A stretch of DNA of 64,000 nucleotides. Source: Nephrocerus scutellatus (Eukaryota; Arthropoda; Insecta; Diptera; Pipunculidae). The stretch covers positions 23,527,777 through 23,591,776 of the forward strand of contig OX352761.1 in assembly GCA_947095585.1 (NCBI GenBank). Reading direction: 5' to 3'. Shown here one piece after another: positions 1 through 10,344 of this stretch. The position numbers were made by a program, and so were the translations under genes. The notes under the pieces are model-generated. The model was not told the DNA's origin. It saw only the letters and a program-made list of their open reading frames with translations, and made no database searches. Numbering within the stretch: position 1 is the first letter of the stretch; every line of letters begins with the position of its first letter.

Positions 1-504
1 ACTCAGGCTACGAGCGACATCTGTGTATTATGTTGTTATATAATATATACAGATGTCGCATGCCCTTGTATTTATGTAAATCGATTTTGTTAGACCAGGC
101 ACGTTTGCCCGAACCAATGACTTTAAATTATTTGTACTTGATACTTTCGATAAGATCTGCGTTCTATTGCATTAATAAGTGCTACAGTGAACATAGCATC
201 GCCCGATATGTGTAAGACATCTATGTATTGTCTATGCTATGAACTTAGGCAATGTACTTAGTACCTAAATATCTTATTCATTTGTGGCAGAATGCTATGT
301 TCCCAAATTTAGTTTCTGTTTTTAAGGTTTTGTTCTTTGAGATTAAAGAAGAGCTTACAGAACAACATTAATTTTTCGATAAAACGAAACAACCTCAGTA
401 CTATGAGTGACAAGAAGTCCGTGGTGGTCTTTTTTAAAGTCCGTAACAGGTGACCTGTCTGGAAACCTGAAATGCCGGTGGCAGTTTGATTGACGCTTCC
501 CAAT
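1..504. other. Unassigned AT-rich sequence
   Basis: No protein similarity, repeat or RNA gene recognised. The short open frames are unconvincing. Confidence 0.5.
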
Positions 505-2790
505 GCATCACTATCATATTTGACTCTGAAAACGGGGTTCGGTCCTGGCCTCCCGCAAAAAGTCTCTCCACCGGTCCCGATTTTGTGCCGATGTCATCCA
601 GTTTTGCATCCCTAAGCTTTGAGCGTCCTTGTCTACGCCATCCTTCCTCGCTGTCATGTTTAAACAAGTTTACCGCAAAGGACTTTCCGAGCAGAGTCCT
701 CTCCGCTCATGCGAGCTAGGTGTCCTTCCCACCGGAGCCTACCGAGCTTAATTCTCGTCACGATGTCGACATCGCGGTAACGCTCGCAGATCTTATCATT
801 ATAGAGTCTCCGGAATAGTCCTTCCTCACATATGGGGCTCCATAAGAGTTTTCCCTGGAACGCGGCTTTTTGCTTAGCACCCAAGTCTAGAATCCATATG
901 TTAGTGCTGGTATGACCATTGTCTTATATACCAGAAGCTTGGATGATATAGTTAAGTTCCTGGTTAAAGGATTGTATTACTTCAAATTCGTGCTCCACTA
1001 TTTTAATTGAGGGATCAATGTTGGATGTTCTACGTGCAGACGTGGCCACCATGTACTCTGTTTTGCTCTCACTTATGTGCAGCAAAAGATTTCGTGCCGC
1101 TCTCTCGATCTGAATGAAAGCTTCCTGTACAGATCTTTGGTTTCTACCAACGATGTCAATGTCATCTGCGTAAGCCACTATTTGAATGGACTTATAGAGG
1201 ATTGTTCCTCTCGCCGTTACGTCAGAGTTTCTGAGCACTTTCTCCAACGCCAGGTTGAAGAGGACGCAGCACAGTCCATCCCATTGTCGGATCCCGTTAT
1301 TGATGTTGTATGGGCTTGATAGTGATCCGGTTATTTTTACTTGGCTTGTAAAATTGGTCATGGTCAACCCACATAGTCGTTTCAGTTTATTTGGGATGCC
1401 GAATTCCCTCATGGCTTTATAAAGTTATACTCTGGCTATGCTTTCATTGGTGGCTTTAAAGTATATAAAATAGTGACTTATGAAACTTTAGACATTTTCC
1501 ATCACCTGCCTAAGGGTGTAAATCTGAGTTGTTGATTTGCCTGGGATAAAGCCACAATAGTATGGACCAGTGAAAAAATCTTATACGCGCTACTCAACAA
1601 CGTTATACCATGATAGTTGCTGCACGTTGTAATATCTCAGTCATATATCAGTCTTCTGGCATCGCTTCTTCTTCCCATACTTGCACGATTATTTCGTGAA
1701 TTGCTTCGTGTATTTTGGGGCCTCCTATTTTAATCAGTTCCGCTGGGATTCCATCCCGGGCCCTTATTATTTTTGAGTAAGCTGGCCATATAAGAACTCA
1801 TGAAAGTGTTCTTCCCATCGCTCTAATATGCCTTTTAGATCGGCGATTAGACGGTAACTTTTTGTCTTTGCAGTATGTGCAACGCAGTGTACCTATATTG
1901 CATCATACTGTGGACTCTTTGGTAGAACTTCCGCGCCTGGTGCGTTCCGTACTCTCTGTACAGTTCTAGTTAACTGACGAGATTTTTCTCCCAGTCTGAT
2001 TCCTTTCGCCGGTGAACTGTTTTTTCATATCTTCTGAGCTCTTCAAATGCATCTTCTCGTGCCTGCGTTCTATGAGATTGTCGAATTTCTCGGTACGCAA
2101 CATTCTTACGTTCAGTCGATAACTTACATTCGTCATCGAACCAGTCGTTCCGATCTCTGCGACTTCTGTCTAAGATGGAATCAGCAGTACTAGTGAAAGC
2201 CCGACATCTCAGCGCCAGGACTTACTCTCCCTGCATTAATGGCGAGTCCTATCCCTTGACCGTAGTTGTTTCTGGTCTATTCGTTTCGAAGGGCAGCCGT
2301 GTTGCCTCGAATCTGATTCGCAGTCCAACAAAAAATGATTCAAAGAATTCTTCTTTTTGATCATCTGGGGAATCCTCTGTAGGTGCGTGAATGTTTATGA
2401 AGTTTTTAAATCTGCCCGGCACGCGAATGGTGTTGATAATGAAACCGATAACGGTGGGTTTCATTCTTTTGCTGGCTAGAAACCCCATCTCGAGCACATG
2501 ATGTCTGGCTTGACAGCTGTAATATATGTCATATTCTGATTTTCCACCGCATCTCCTGGATTGCTGTTATGTCAGCATTATATTTCGACAGGTTACCGGC
2601 TAGCTGCTGTGCAACTCGTGCTCTATACAGTGAGCGTACTTCCCATGAGAAAATTCTTAAATCCTTTAGCCGTTTTCGTTGCCATGGTCGTCGTCATTCA
2701 TCACAGTATCTAAGGCTGATTATGGGTTCTGTAGTATAGTATTTTTTACGGGCGAAGTTATTGGCCTCATGCTCTTCCCAATCCATACGA
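505..2790 (-). mobile_element. LINE family B, copy 1 (APE-type non-LTR retrotransposon, degenerate)
   Basis: Remnant read on the minus strand from endonuclease (about 2700-2200) through linker and reverse transcriptase (1790-906) to the C-terminal domain and 3' tail (905-505). The tail motif (TTTGACTCTG, then GGTCCTGGCCTCCCG) recurs at the 3' end of the copies at 23.8, 41.1 and 61.4 kb, after a short ATC-rich run. The endonuclease piece keeps NIHAPTEDS followed by DDQKEEFFE. Several frameshifts and stops separate the pieces, so it is dead. The clade is not settled from reading; it resembles the abundant insect LINEs annotated as endonuclease-reverse transcriptase. It is antisense to the inferred spineless direction. 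Confidence 0.8.
924..1412 (-). pseudogene. Reverse transcriptase palm fragment of LINE family B copy 1
   Basis: An open stretch of 162 codons covers the reverse transcriptase palm. It reads REFGIPNKL, then NGIRQWDG (residues 39-46), LFNLALEKV, and the catalytic YADDIDIVGR (residues 81-90). The two Asp residues of YADD are intact, but the normally conserved RQGDG has become RQWDG, which should damage the active-site region. The frame is lost before the C-terminal domain: the next piece, ending near 660, holds the RYRDVDIVTRIKLGRLRWEGH motif in another frame. A broken copy, not a host gene. Confidence 0.85.
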
Positions 2791-4100
2791 AACCTGAAAA
2801 TTATCCCCCATACCTGACACATGTAAGACACAAGGATATTCAAGAAATAGAAATACAAACTAGGGATTTGTTGCAATCTTTTTAAACCAAAAACGAGCGC
2901 GAAATTGCAATTAGAATGCCACCTGCGTGTTATGTTTACTCAACGACAGTGTCAAGACCTCATGGTCAAGCACTCATGGTCGAGTTCGCCGCATGATGTT
3001 GAAAGGAGAAAGCAAGAAATCATCCACTTCTTTATGTGATATAAAAATAAAAATTTGCGTGTTGTTTACATTTGGGTTTGAAGAAGCTTCAGTTGTCAGT
3101 CAGTTGCTCGCATGATCCATACCCGTCTCCGTGTCCATGAAATGTCGAGACGCACATGGGACATGATGGCTCTCACGGAAGCAGGCATTATACAACCTCT
3201 TTAGCTCACTCACTCACAACAGTGTTCGGTGCACTAACCTAAAAACCAGACATGTCTCGCATGTACGCCAAACGGGAATTGCGAGCGTGCACAACACATC
3301 ACGACTCACGAGCATATCATTGTCTGATATCACACAATTAATATCGCTTTCATGTTTCGTGTTGTACCCGTGTTTAGGAGGACAATGAACGTGCAAGCGA
3401 ACGCGCAATCGACGACGACGCGGTACGAAGTGTGATGCGCGATTTACACCTGACCCAGTGAACTGAAAATGCGGCGGCGGCGTTATCGACAAATAATGAC
3501 GACGACGACAAACGATGAACGACGTCTGTCTTCCCATCCATCCATCCATTGAGGCATTCTTTAGTCCGTCTGTCCGTCCGTCCGTCGCTCTACAGATATA
3601 TGATTCAAGCCTGTGGAACTGAACGGTTGTTGTGGTAGACACATTTTTAATGCTTTTCGATGCGGACACGCCACTTTGCGTTTTTGGTGCTGCCATTGCC
3701 ATCGGCCTCGTCATCGTAATCGCGTTCTTGGAGCATTTTAAAACCTCTACACATGCAAAGACGCCCGCCCCAACAGCATGCGCTCAGGCACCACATACAC
3801 AAATTGCAAGCAAACGCTTGTTAGAATGCGATTTAACGGTAATTATCTATATTATATATCACATCGTAATGCGTTAGACGTGACTGTGAGGTAGTTGTTG
3901 TACATTATGTGTACGACCAATCGCGGGAATATCCTTTGCAAAGTAGTTGTAGTCCTTTCCCTTTCCATTGCGTGTGCTGCAGTCGAGCCTAATGCCATTC
4001 GGCTTGTGGTGTGCGTGATGCGTGCAGTGCATCGCACCGATGATGTGCGGCACAAATGGAGACATTTTTGCTAATTGATCCAAACTTTGTAGTGTGTGTG
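2791..4100. other. Unique sequence with a GTCC/ATCC simple-repeat patch
   Basis: No recognised gene. Around 3535-3592 runs of TCCA and GTCC tetranucleotides occur. Antisense open frames over 3214-3714 are arginine/histidine-rich translations of this low-complexity DNA and show no domain. Part is GC-richer and CG-containing (3380-3480), unlike the surrounding transposon debris. Confidence 0.5.
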
Positions 4101-4214
4101 TCGCAGCGCCGTAACTAGCTTTTCTACGTCCATTTGCTCTTTTGGGCCCCATAACTTTTTTTTAGCAAAATTATAAAAATAGAAAAAAAATATGGTACAG
4201 AAAATGTAAAAATT

Positions 4215-5170
4215 GTTTATGAAGGTTTGAGAGGGTCTTAAGTCTCAAGAGGGTTTTTGTGGGGATCTTAAGAGAATTTTGTGGGGATCTTGAGGGGTTC
4301 TTAGGAGTCGTGTGGTGGTCTTGATGGTCTTAAGGGGGACCTAACGAGGTCTTAACGGGGTCTTAAAATTGGATCTCAGGTTGTCTTGAGGGTGGTTTGA
4401 GGGGTTCTTAGGTGGTCATGAGTAGGTTCTTAAAAGGGTTTTGTGCGGGTATTAAGGGAATCTTGAGTGGGGTCTTCTTAGAAGGGGTCGCGGGTTGGTC
4501 TTGAAGGGGTCTCGAGGAGTTTTTGTGAGGATCTTTAGTAGGGTCCTTAGGGGGTCTTGAGGGGTTATTGAGGGGGTTTTGAGAGGGTCGTGAGGGGAGT
4601 CTTGAGGAGGTCTTAAGAAGGCTTTGAGGGGGTTTTGATGTTGTATTTGGGAGATTTTGAGATGGTCGTGAGTAGAGTCTTAAAAGGGATTTGTGGATGT
4701 CTTACGGTTAAAAGGGGACTTAAGGGAATTTGAGAGGGTCTTAAGTAGGGTCTTAGGAGGGTTTTGAGAGGTTCTTAAGGGAAATTTGAAAAGGGTTTTG
4801 AGGGGGTTTTGTGAGGGATCTTAAGGTGTTCTTAGGTGGTCTTGAGTAGGTTCTTAAGATGGTTTCGTGGTCTTAAGGGAATCTTGAGTGGGGTCTTGAC
4901 GGGTTCTTAGAAGGGCTCGTGGGGTAGTCTTGAGGGGGTCTCGAGGGAGTTTTGTGAGGTCCTGAGGGGATTTTGAGAGGGTCGTGAGTGGAGTCTTGGG
5001 GGGTTCTTAGGTGGTCTTGAGAGTGTTGTGAATGGGTCTTAAGGGAATCTTAAGGATGGTTTGAGGGGGTCTTGAGGGATTATTAATGGGGGTAGTAACG
5101 TGGTCTTATCGGGGTCTTGAGGTGATCTTGAGAGAGTCTTTAGGTAGTCTTCGGGTGGGTCTCGAGAAGG
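4215..5170. repeat. Degenerate G-rich minisatellite (GGTCTTGAGGG-type units)
   Basis: About 950 bp made almost entirely of imperfect 10-20 bp units related to GGGTCTTGAGGGG, GGTCTTAAG and GGGTTTTG. The plus strand is very poor in C and rich in GGG/GGGG runs separated by short spacers, so it could form G-quadruplexes. No open frame of note crosses it. A shorter array of the complementary sense (AAAAGACCCCC-type units) is at 56675-56845. Confidence 0.85.
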
Positions 5171-6263
5171 TTTAGTTGTTCGTTCTTTTTTAATCTTGTC
5201 ATAATCTCAAATGCTTAGCACGGTTCTTTTAAATTATGTCATTTTTTTTAAGCCACAAATATTCCATATTTCTATTAAAAACATTCCAGCAATTTTCATT
5301 TATTTTATAACAGTTCTAGTTGCTCCAGATCTACCCCCTATCTTACCTATTTTTGATTTCGAATGTCAAGTGACATCTGAATGATAAGAGGAATACGGTT
5401 GCCTGCCTAGTGGATTTCCAAAATCCTTCGAATCCTAGAAGTGAGTTCATTTAGTGAAAATGATTATATCTATGATATACGGAAAGATATTTGTGGTAAC
5501 AGATAAAAAAATACGACAAGCAAAATATTCAATATCCCTAACGGTCTGTCACAGGGTTCAGTAACGCCACCAGTCCTGTTCAACATATCTATTTCCGAAG
5601 TACTTAGTGACATTGATGCGTCCCTAGCATATGCTGACGATATTGTACTATATGCACTCGGCTTGAAAATTGAAGAGAATCACAGAAAGATACACAACAA
5701 ATTCGTCGAATTTCGGACATAGGTACTGCGAAACATGGAAACTTAAGTAAGCTATTCAAAGCGCGAAGTTATACTGTTTCGCCACCCTCTTAGGGGAGGA
5801 AATAACGATCTGCGACCTAAAAATGGTATTCAGGTCCCCTCGAAGATTGTCGTGCGCTATTTGGGTGTTCATCTGGACAAATTTCTTTACTGCAATGAAC
5901 ACGTAAATATCGCTTTGGAAAAAACAAGTGCGGCATTTATGTCCCTCAAAAAGCTTTTCCTTTCACGATACCTGAGAAGTGACGTGAACAATGTTTGCTA
6001 CCAGGCTTTCGTTTGACCAATTCTTACGTACGCGTGTCCAATATGGTGGAACATCAGCCCATCGTTTATGGAAAAATTTCGTGCCTTCTAGAGGAAATGT
6101 CTTAGAGCGTGTGTGCATATGTAGTAAAGCGAACATTCTGATTATAAGCTCTTTTATTGAACTAAAACTCCTTGATGCTTCCGGAGTATCAAGAATTGAT
6201 TGCGAGCCCGAAGGGCGAAGCTAATAATCAGAGGACAAGAAAATTTTTCTGGCGTACGTGTGT

Positions 6264-6328
6264 CGGTTTGTGGGTTTGTGGGTTTGTGGGTTTGTGGGTT
6301 TATGGGTTTGTGGGTTTGTGGGTTTGTC
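6264..6328. repeat. Octanucleotide (TTTGTGGG)n array
   Basis: About eight near-perfect tandem copies of GGGTTTGT, one with TTTATGGG. It lies within the block that splits the Jockey ORF. Confidence 0.9.
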
Positions 6329-6354
6329 CGGTTGTATATCCCGACTTCTACCAT

Positions 6355-6650
6355 TCAGAATTTGATGGGACTTGTTTTAAAACAATTGGTAAGTGCTTGG
6401 CTTGCGATGACGTGATGCGCGTCGCGTGTGGCGCGTGCATTATTTTTTTTTTAAATACAATTGGTAAGCGCTCGGCTTGCGATGACGTGACGTATGCCAC
6501 GTGTCACGTGTCGCGTGTGGCGTGTGTCAATTTTTTTAAAAATAAGTTATTGTTTTAAAACTTGGCTTGCGATGACGTGACGCGTATCATGCACGCACAG
6601 AATTTTTATGGGACTTATTTTAAAACAATTTTTAAGCGCTCAGCTTGCAA
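6355..6650. repeat. Tandem repeat of ~100-bp units containing TTGCGATGACGTGACG
   Basis: Three to four imperfect units, each with TTTTAAAACAATTGGTAAG, GGCTTGCGATGACGTGA and CG-rich GCGTGTGGCGTG motifs, then a T-rich spacer. TGACGTGA and TGACGTCA-like cores recur three times. These units have no coding sense and appear only here in the window. Confidence 0.75.
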
Positions 6651-6724
6651 TTTGTTTAATTTTGAGTTTTTTTTTATTCATAGGGGTTAGGAGAAAAAAA
6701 ATGTTTTTTTTTAAAGATAATTCA

Positions 6725-7042
6725 GTCTTTAGGCTGAATTACAACTATCCATATGGCGAGCTGAGAAGCTCGCTTTACTATCTTAATGACATCCTTGATC
6801 TTACTAGGAACCATTTTGCTAAGTTAGTCTCGTTGAAAATTGACTTAAGCTCGGGAGCATTTTATCATAATCCTGCGTACTTTAGAAATACATTGGAAAG
6901 GGGATTCATACCAAATGAGACATTTCTGTATCTGAACCCATTAGGCTACTTGTCAGGTTCATGCAACGTACCTGTAATATACTATGTTGCTAGAAGAGCA
7001 ACTGACAAAAGAATCCGGCAAGACAAGAAAAAGAGTTCATAA
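6725..7042 (+). pseudogene. Jockey ORF2 C-terminal tail
   Basis: A clean open stretch translating to a tail typical of insect Jockey ORF2 proteins: HFAKLVSLKIDL, FYHNPAYFRNTLERGFIP, YLNPLGYL and YYVARRATDKRIRQDKK, then a stop. It has no start codon of its own; methionines upstream at 6608 and 6701 belong to the inserted repeat and poly-T sequence. It is the far half of the ORF begun at 5410. Confidence 0.75.
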
Positions 7043-7045
7043 GAT

Positions 7046-8650
7046 TCTTGTTTGGTTAATAAAAAAATTAAAAAAAGACAATACTGTGCTAATTAATCCG
7101 GAGGTTTATTATAGAAAACAACATCTACGTTTAGTTATGTGTTAGTTCAATCATGAGGAGGAGGAGACCATTATCCATCTTCTCGGTAGCTTTCATCTAC
7201 AATGACACTAATGGTTTTAACAACAATGATATTAGGAGTCTTCTACGCTTCATACGAAACTCTAATTGGTTTAACGATTAGGTGGAAACATTTTTTCCTG
7301 ATCCGTGTGGTATCAAAATAGACCATTTCTGGGTAAGTGTGTCGGTTTCACTGACAGCCACCTTAACCTAACATAGTTCATTCATTATGGTCTGTCATTA
7401 AATAATAGGACAAATTATTGTCCTAAGAAATTATGATTTTGGGAAAAAAAAAATAATAAAAGAAATAATATTTTTGAGATAATTTTTTGTCGGTTCAAAG
7501 ACCATTTCACGGCCCCCACATCGGCGGGCCCTGTGTATGTGCCCCGGTTGTACCTTTCTAGCTACGGCACTGTGTGTGTGTTTTTTTTTAACACTCCGGC
7601 CAACGCAGTAATTGTGCTTTCGTACCAATATACATACTTAAAAGCATATGTAGCGTGCTACAGCGTCCATCAGCAAAGTTTAGGTTAGAACACATACTCG
7701 TATCAAAGTATCGACTCAACATCGTCTGCTGATCTGATCAATTTTTTTGTCCCATCACATGCAATCATCTCTGCTGTAGGGATTACAAAAATTATTTACG
7801 CTTACCTTTGAAACTAAGAAGTTAATACCCACAATGCAAAGGGTCCAAAGTGACTACAAACGTTGATAGCCGCATTGCAAAGGCATCGCAATTACGCAGA
7901 TTACGTCAAAGGACGGACGTTCAATGCGAATTCTCTGGCGCTCTCGAAAATTGTGAATTAAATTAAACGTGAAACGATAATGATGAGGGAACGCTGCAGC
8001 GTATTCTTAGCGAGCGCCTAATTCGAATTTAAATACCCGGCTCGGTCATTTATCATCGCCCTTTAAGAATGCGCTGTGTCTACTCTATCGTCCGCATAAT
8101 TGCAAAGCACCAACCAATATTGGCATGGCGGCGGCATGTTCGCTTTGCACTGTGGCACTATATATCCTCCCCGTCAATCGCTTCATTTATTCTTGCAAAT
8201 TATAATAGCGCACAACTTATGGCCACCACCACATCGAAACACCGATAATAACTGTAGCAACATTGTTTTTCACTTCTATTGTTATTATTATTATTAGTAT
8301 TACCGGTGGACATTTAAATTATTATTGTCCTTTGGTCGTATATAGAGAATACTCGTTGCTGTCGTCCATGTGTCGAGAGACTTCGACCAAGTCGTTAACC
8401 CATGCATTAGTCATAGCAATTTGCTGGGTAATGTTGTAAAACCCGGCAAATTCCATAGTTGAAAGGAATTATGTGTTTTTGCCGCCAGCTGTTTAAGGAG
8501 TTTAATTATTGTTTTGAATGAACTCTAAGTCAGTTGGCCAATTTATTAATCTCTCATTAATTTATAGAAATATGGAAAATGATTCAGAACTTATAGAGGC
8601 TTAAATGTTGGTTTTTAGAGCCAAATACGATGATGTGATGGTTTTATTTA
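7046..8650. other. Mostly unique AT-rich sequence
   Basis: No recognised coding element. 7046-7571 may be the right part of the candidate CAG-terminated element and includes a GC-rich patch near 7505-7560. 7600-8650 is ordinary intron-like DNA with a TTATTA run near 8281. Confidence 0.45.
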
Positions 8651-8689
8651 TTATCAGCTGAAAGACTCAACATTTTCCGACTGCCCCAA

Positions 8690-8945
8690 CCTATATACCA
8701 CCACCCAGTGATTGCTACACTAACTCCACACCAAATGATCCAACATCAGTGACAAGAAAACTGTATCATATTACCGGTCAAGCAACACTGATAAGTGGTA
8801 AAAACTTGATCCCAATCGTTATAGTAGTGTTCAGGATAAGCAAAATAACACCCATTGCCATGCTGCCCGACCACCCCACTGCCGCAACCACACTGACCTT
8901 CACCCAACTGACTGCCCTCCAACTGACACCAACCCACTAACCACC
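8690..8945. repeat. C-rich, G-poor low-complexity stretch
   Basis: CCACC, CCAAC and CTGACCACC-like motifs dominate the plus strand. A similar stretch with CCACC and ACTAACCACC is at 18405-18650, suggesting one dispersed family. No protein is recognised in either strand. Confidence 0.45.
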
Positions 8946-8984
8946 ACTACTGAAATCGTTGTCCACGCATCTTATCTCTTATTG

Positions 8985-9562
8985 TTGGGAACAGGAAGAA
9001 GTCATTGGGTGCCAAGTCGGGGCTGTAAGAAGTCATTGGGTGCCAAGTCGGGGCTGTAAGGCGGATGACCCATCAATTCGATCGTTTGAGTGCTCAAATA
9101 CTCGCTTGTTTGATGTGATGTGTGACCTGGCATTATCGTGATGCAGAATGATTCGTCGGTTTTCTCTCAATTTGTTGAAAACTTCAGGCAAACAAATGGT
9201 CGTATATCAAGCTGAATTGACTGTCTTTTGATTTTCAAGAGCCACAGTAGCCACATGACCGGTTTTCGTGCAGAAACACGTCAATTTTCTTTCCAACGCT
9301 TCAAGCTCGCACAACTTTTGATGGGTTTTCTTCGAATTGGAAGACCCAAACAGTCAATTACCCTTTTCTTTCCGGCTCATACGCAAATATCCATGACTCG
9401 TAACCTGTCATGATCTTGTATACGTTTTTGGAAGTACCTGCAATGAATTTTTTAAGCATTTGGCGGACACGAACCTTTTTTTGTGCGTCTGTCAAAAAAT
9501 GTGGAATCCAACGTGTACATAGCTTCCGCACCTTTAATTGTTCATGCAAGATCGTATGTTGG
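8985..9562 (-). pseudogene. mariner transposase remnant (DD34D type), 3' part
   Basis: Minus-strand fragment of a mariner-family transposase. From the 9562 end it reads LKVRKLCTRWIPHFLTDAQK, then RQMLKKFIAGTSKNVYKIMTGYESWIFAYEPE. In active elements the last part is TGDESWIYAYEP, so the first catalytic Asp has become Tyr here. Nearer 8985 the sequence encodes the PPYSPDLAPNDFFLFP motif that carries the third catalytic Asp, but a 31-bp tandem duplication (about 8999-9060) splits it. Other internal shifts are present. The element is cut at about 9562, where a family C array begins. Confidence 0.82.
8999..9060. repeat. 31-bp perfect tandem duplication inside the mariner remnant
   Basis: AAGTCATTGGGTGCCAAGTC plus 11 more bases occurs twice back to back without mismatch. 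Thirty-one is not a multiple of three, so it shifts the transposase frame. The perfect identity suggests it is younger than the decay of the element. Confidence 0.9.
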
Positions 9563-10265
9563 GGCCTGTCGCCAAAATTTTTGCAAAAAGTGTTGCTCAT
9601 CGGAGATACACACGTATGTAAAATTTAAAAAAAATCGGGTTAATTTTTTAAAGAAAAAATTGCGGTCCAATGACCCTGGGGCCCGGGGTCTCCAAAATTT
9701 TTACAAAAACTTTTGTCTATCGAAGATACTCATGTGTATTAAATTTAAAAAAAATCGGGTTAATTTTTTTAAAAAATTGTATGGGGACCCACGAACCCGG
9801 GCCCGGGGTCACAAATTTTTTTACAAAAAGTGTTGTCTATCAGAGATGCACATGTGTATTAAATTTGATGAAAATCGGGTTATTTTTTTTTAACAAAAGT
9901 TATGAGGCCCCACGAACCCGGGCCCGGGGTCTCCAAATTTTTTACAAAAATTGTTGTATATTAGAGATACACATGTGTATAAAATTTGAAGAAAATCGAG
10001 AAATTTTTTTAAACATATTTGTAGGGGAGCCCCCCGACCACGTGACCCGAGGGGCCTCAAGTTTTAATAGAAAGTGTTGTCTCCGGAAGTACACATGTGT
10101 GCAAAATTTCAATAAAATCGGGCTTTGGGAAGTGGGTTAAAAATTGATCGCAAGATTCCACGACAGACGTCCGACAGACGTCCGACAGCCGACCGATTTC
10201 CGACCAATTTCCGACCGACATCCGTGCCACGGGAAAGTGAAGTTAATATAGAGAATTTAAAAATG
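9563..10265 (+). repeat. Family C element 1: about five ~120-bp monomers plus 3' module
   Basis: Monomers recur at about 9571, 9692, 9811, 9932 and 10057 (spacings 119-125). Each holds CCAAAATTTTTACAAAAAG, a GTTGTCTATCGGAGATACAC-like core, a palindromic ACATGTGT, AAAATCGGGTTA and a GGGCCCGGGGTC-type GC patch. The last monomer is distinct (AATAGAAAGTGTTG, then GGGAAGTGGGTTAAAAATTG). It is followed by a repeat cassette based on GACAGACGTCC and CCGACCAATTTCC, then the 3' module GAAGTTAATATAGAGAATTT. No 5' module is present: the array starts inside the mariner remnant. Confidence 0.85.
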
Positions 10266-10344
10266 AGAAAGAGTGTCGGAGACAAAACAGAGACTTGGGG
10301 AACACCGGTGTTTATGCGGTGAATACTGGAATTGAAACCGTCTA

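Larger units (their letters stand above)
5410..7045 (+). mobile_element. Jockey-clade LINE fragment, reverse transcriptase to ORF2 end, interrupted
   Basis: Plus-strand remnant of a Jockey-type ORF2. Visible pieces in order are the reverse transcriptase motif SLAYADDIVLYA (about 5620-5660, after GSVTPPVLFNI), the thumb region with YLGVHLDKF and HVNIALEKTSAAFMSLKKLF (5850-5960), and VCYQA... to KCLRACV (5990-6120). The C-terminal tail IRNHFAKLVS-like to FYHNPAYFRNTLERGFIP and VPVIYYVARRATDKRI follows at 6725-7040. A block of unrelated repetitive DNA (about 6180-6715) splits the ORF just before the tail. Many frame breaks occur upstream of the block, while the tail is open. It is dead. Confidence 0.8.
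4105..7571. mobile_element. Candidate composite hAT-like element bounded by CAG(C/T)GCCGTA(A/G)CTAG termini
   Basis: CAGCGCCGTAACTAG at about 4105 and the reverse complement of CAGTGCCGTAGCTAG ending at about 7571 are inverted relative to each other, with 2 mismatches in 15. GGGCCC lies a few dozen bases inside both ends. Each end abuts a TG-repeat stretch (tgtgtgt), which could be an 8-bp target duplication. CAG-G termini and 8-bp duplications are usual for hAT elements. No hAT transposase is visible, and the interior holds a G-rich array and a Jockey LINE. The chance-match risk is real. Confidence 0.4.

Noticed and set aside
3214..3714. 166-codon antisense frame
   Set aside because: Composition-driven, spans a GTCC/ATCC simple repeat, no domain or splice context.
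3632..3877. 81-codon frame with a hydrophobic stretch
   Set aside because: One membrane-like segment only, no family resemblance, overlaps the antisense frame.
6154..6354. NPQTHKPTNPQTHKP peptide repeat
   Set aside because: Artefact of the (TTTGTGGG)n array read antisense.
9483..10140. Two overlapping frames of 136 and 156 codons
   Set aside because: They run through family C monomers; the repeated KFKKNRVNF-type peptides mirror the ~120-bp repeat, and a repeat with a multiple-of-three spacing stays open by chance.
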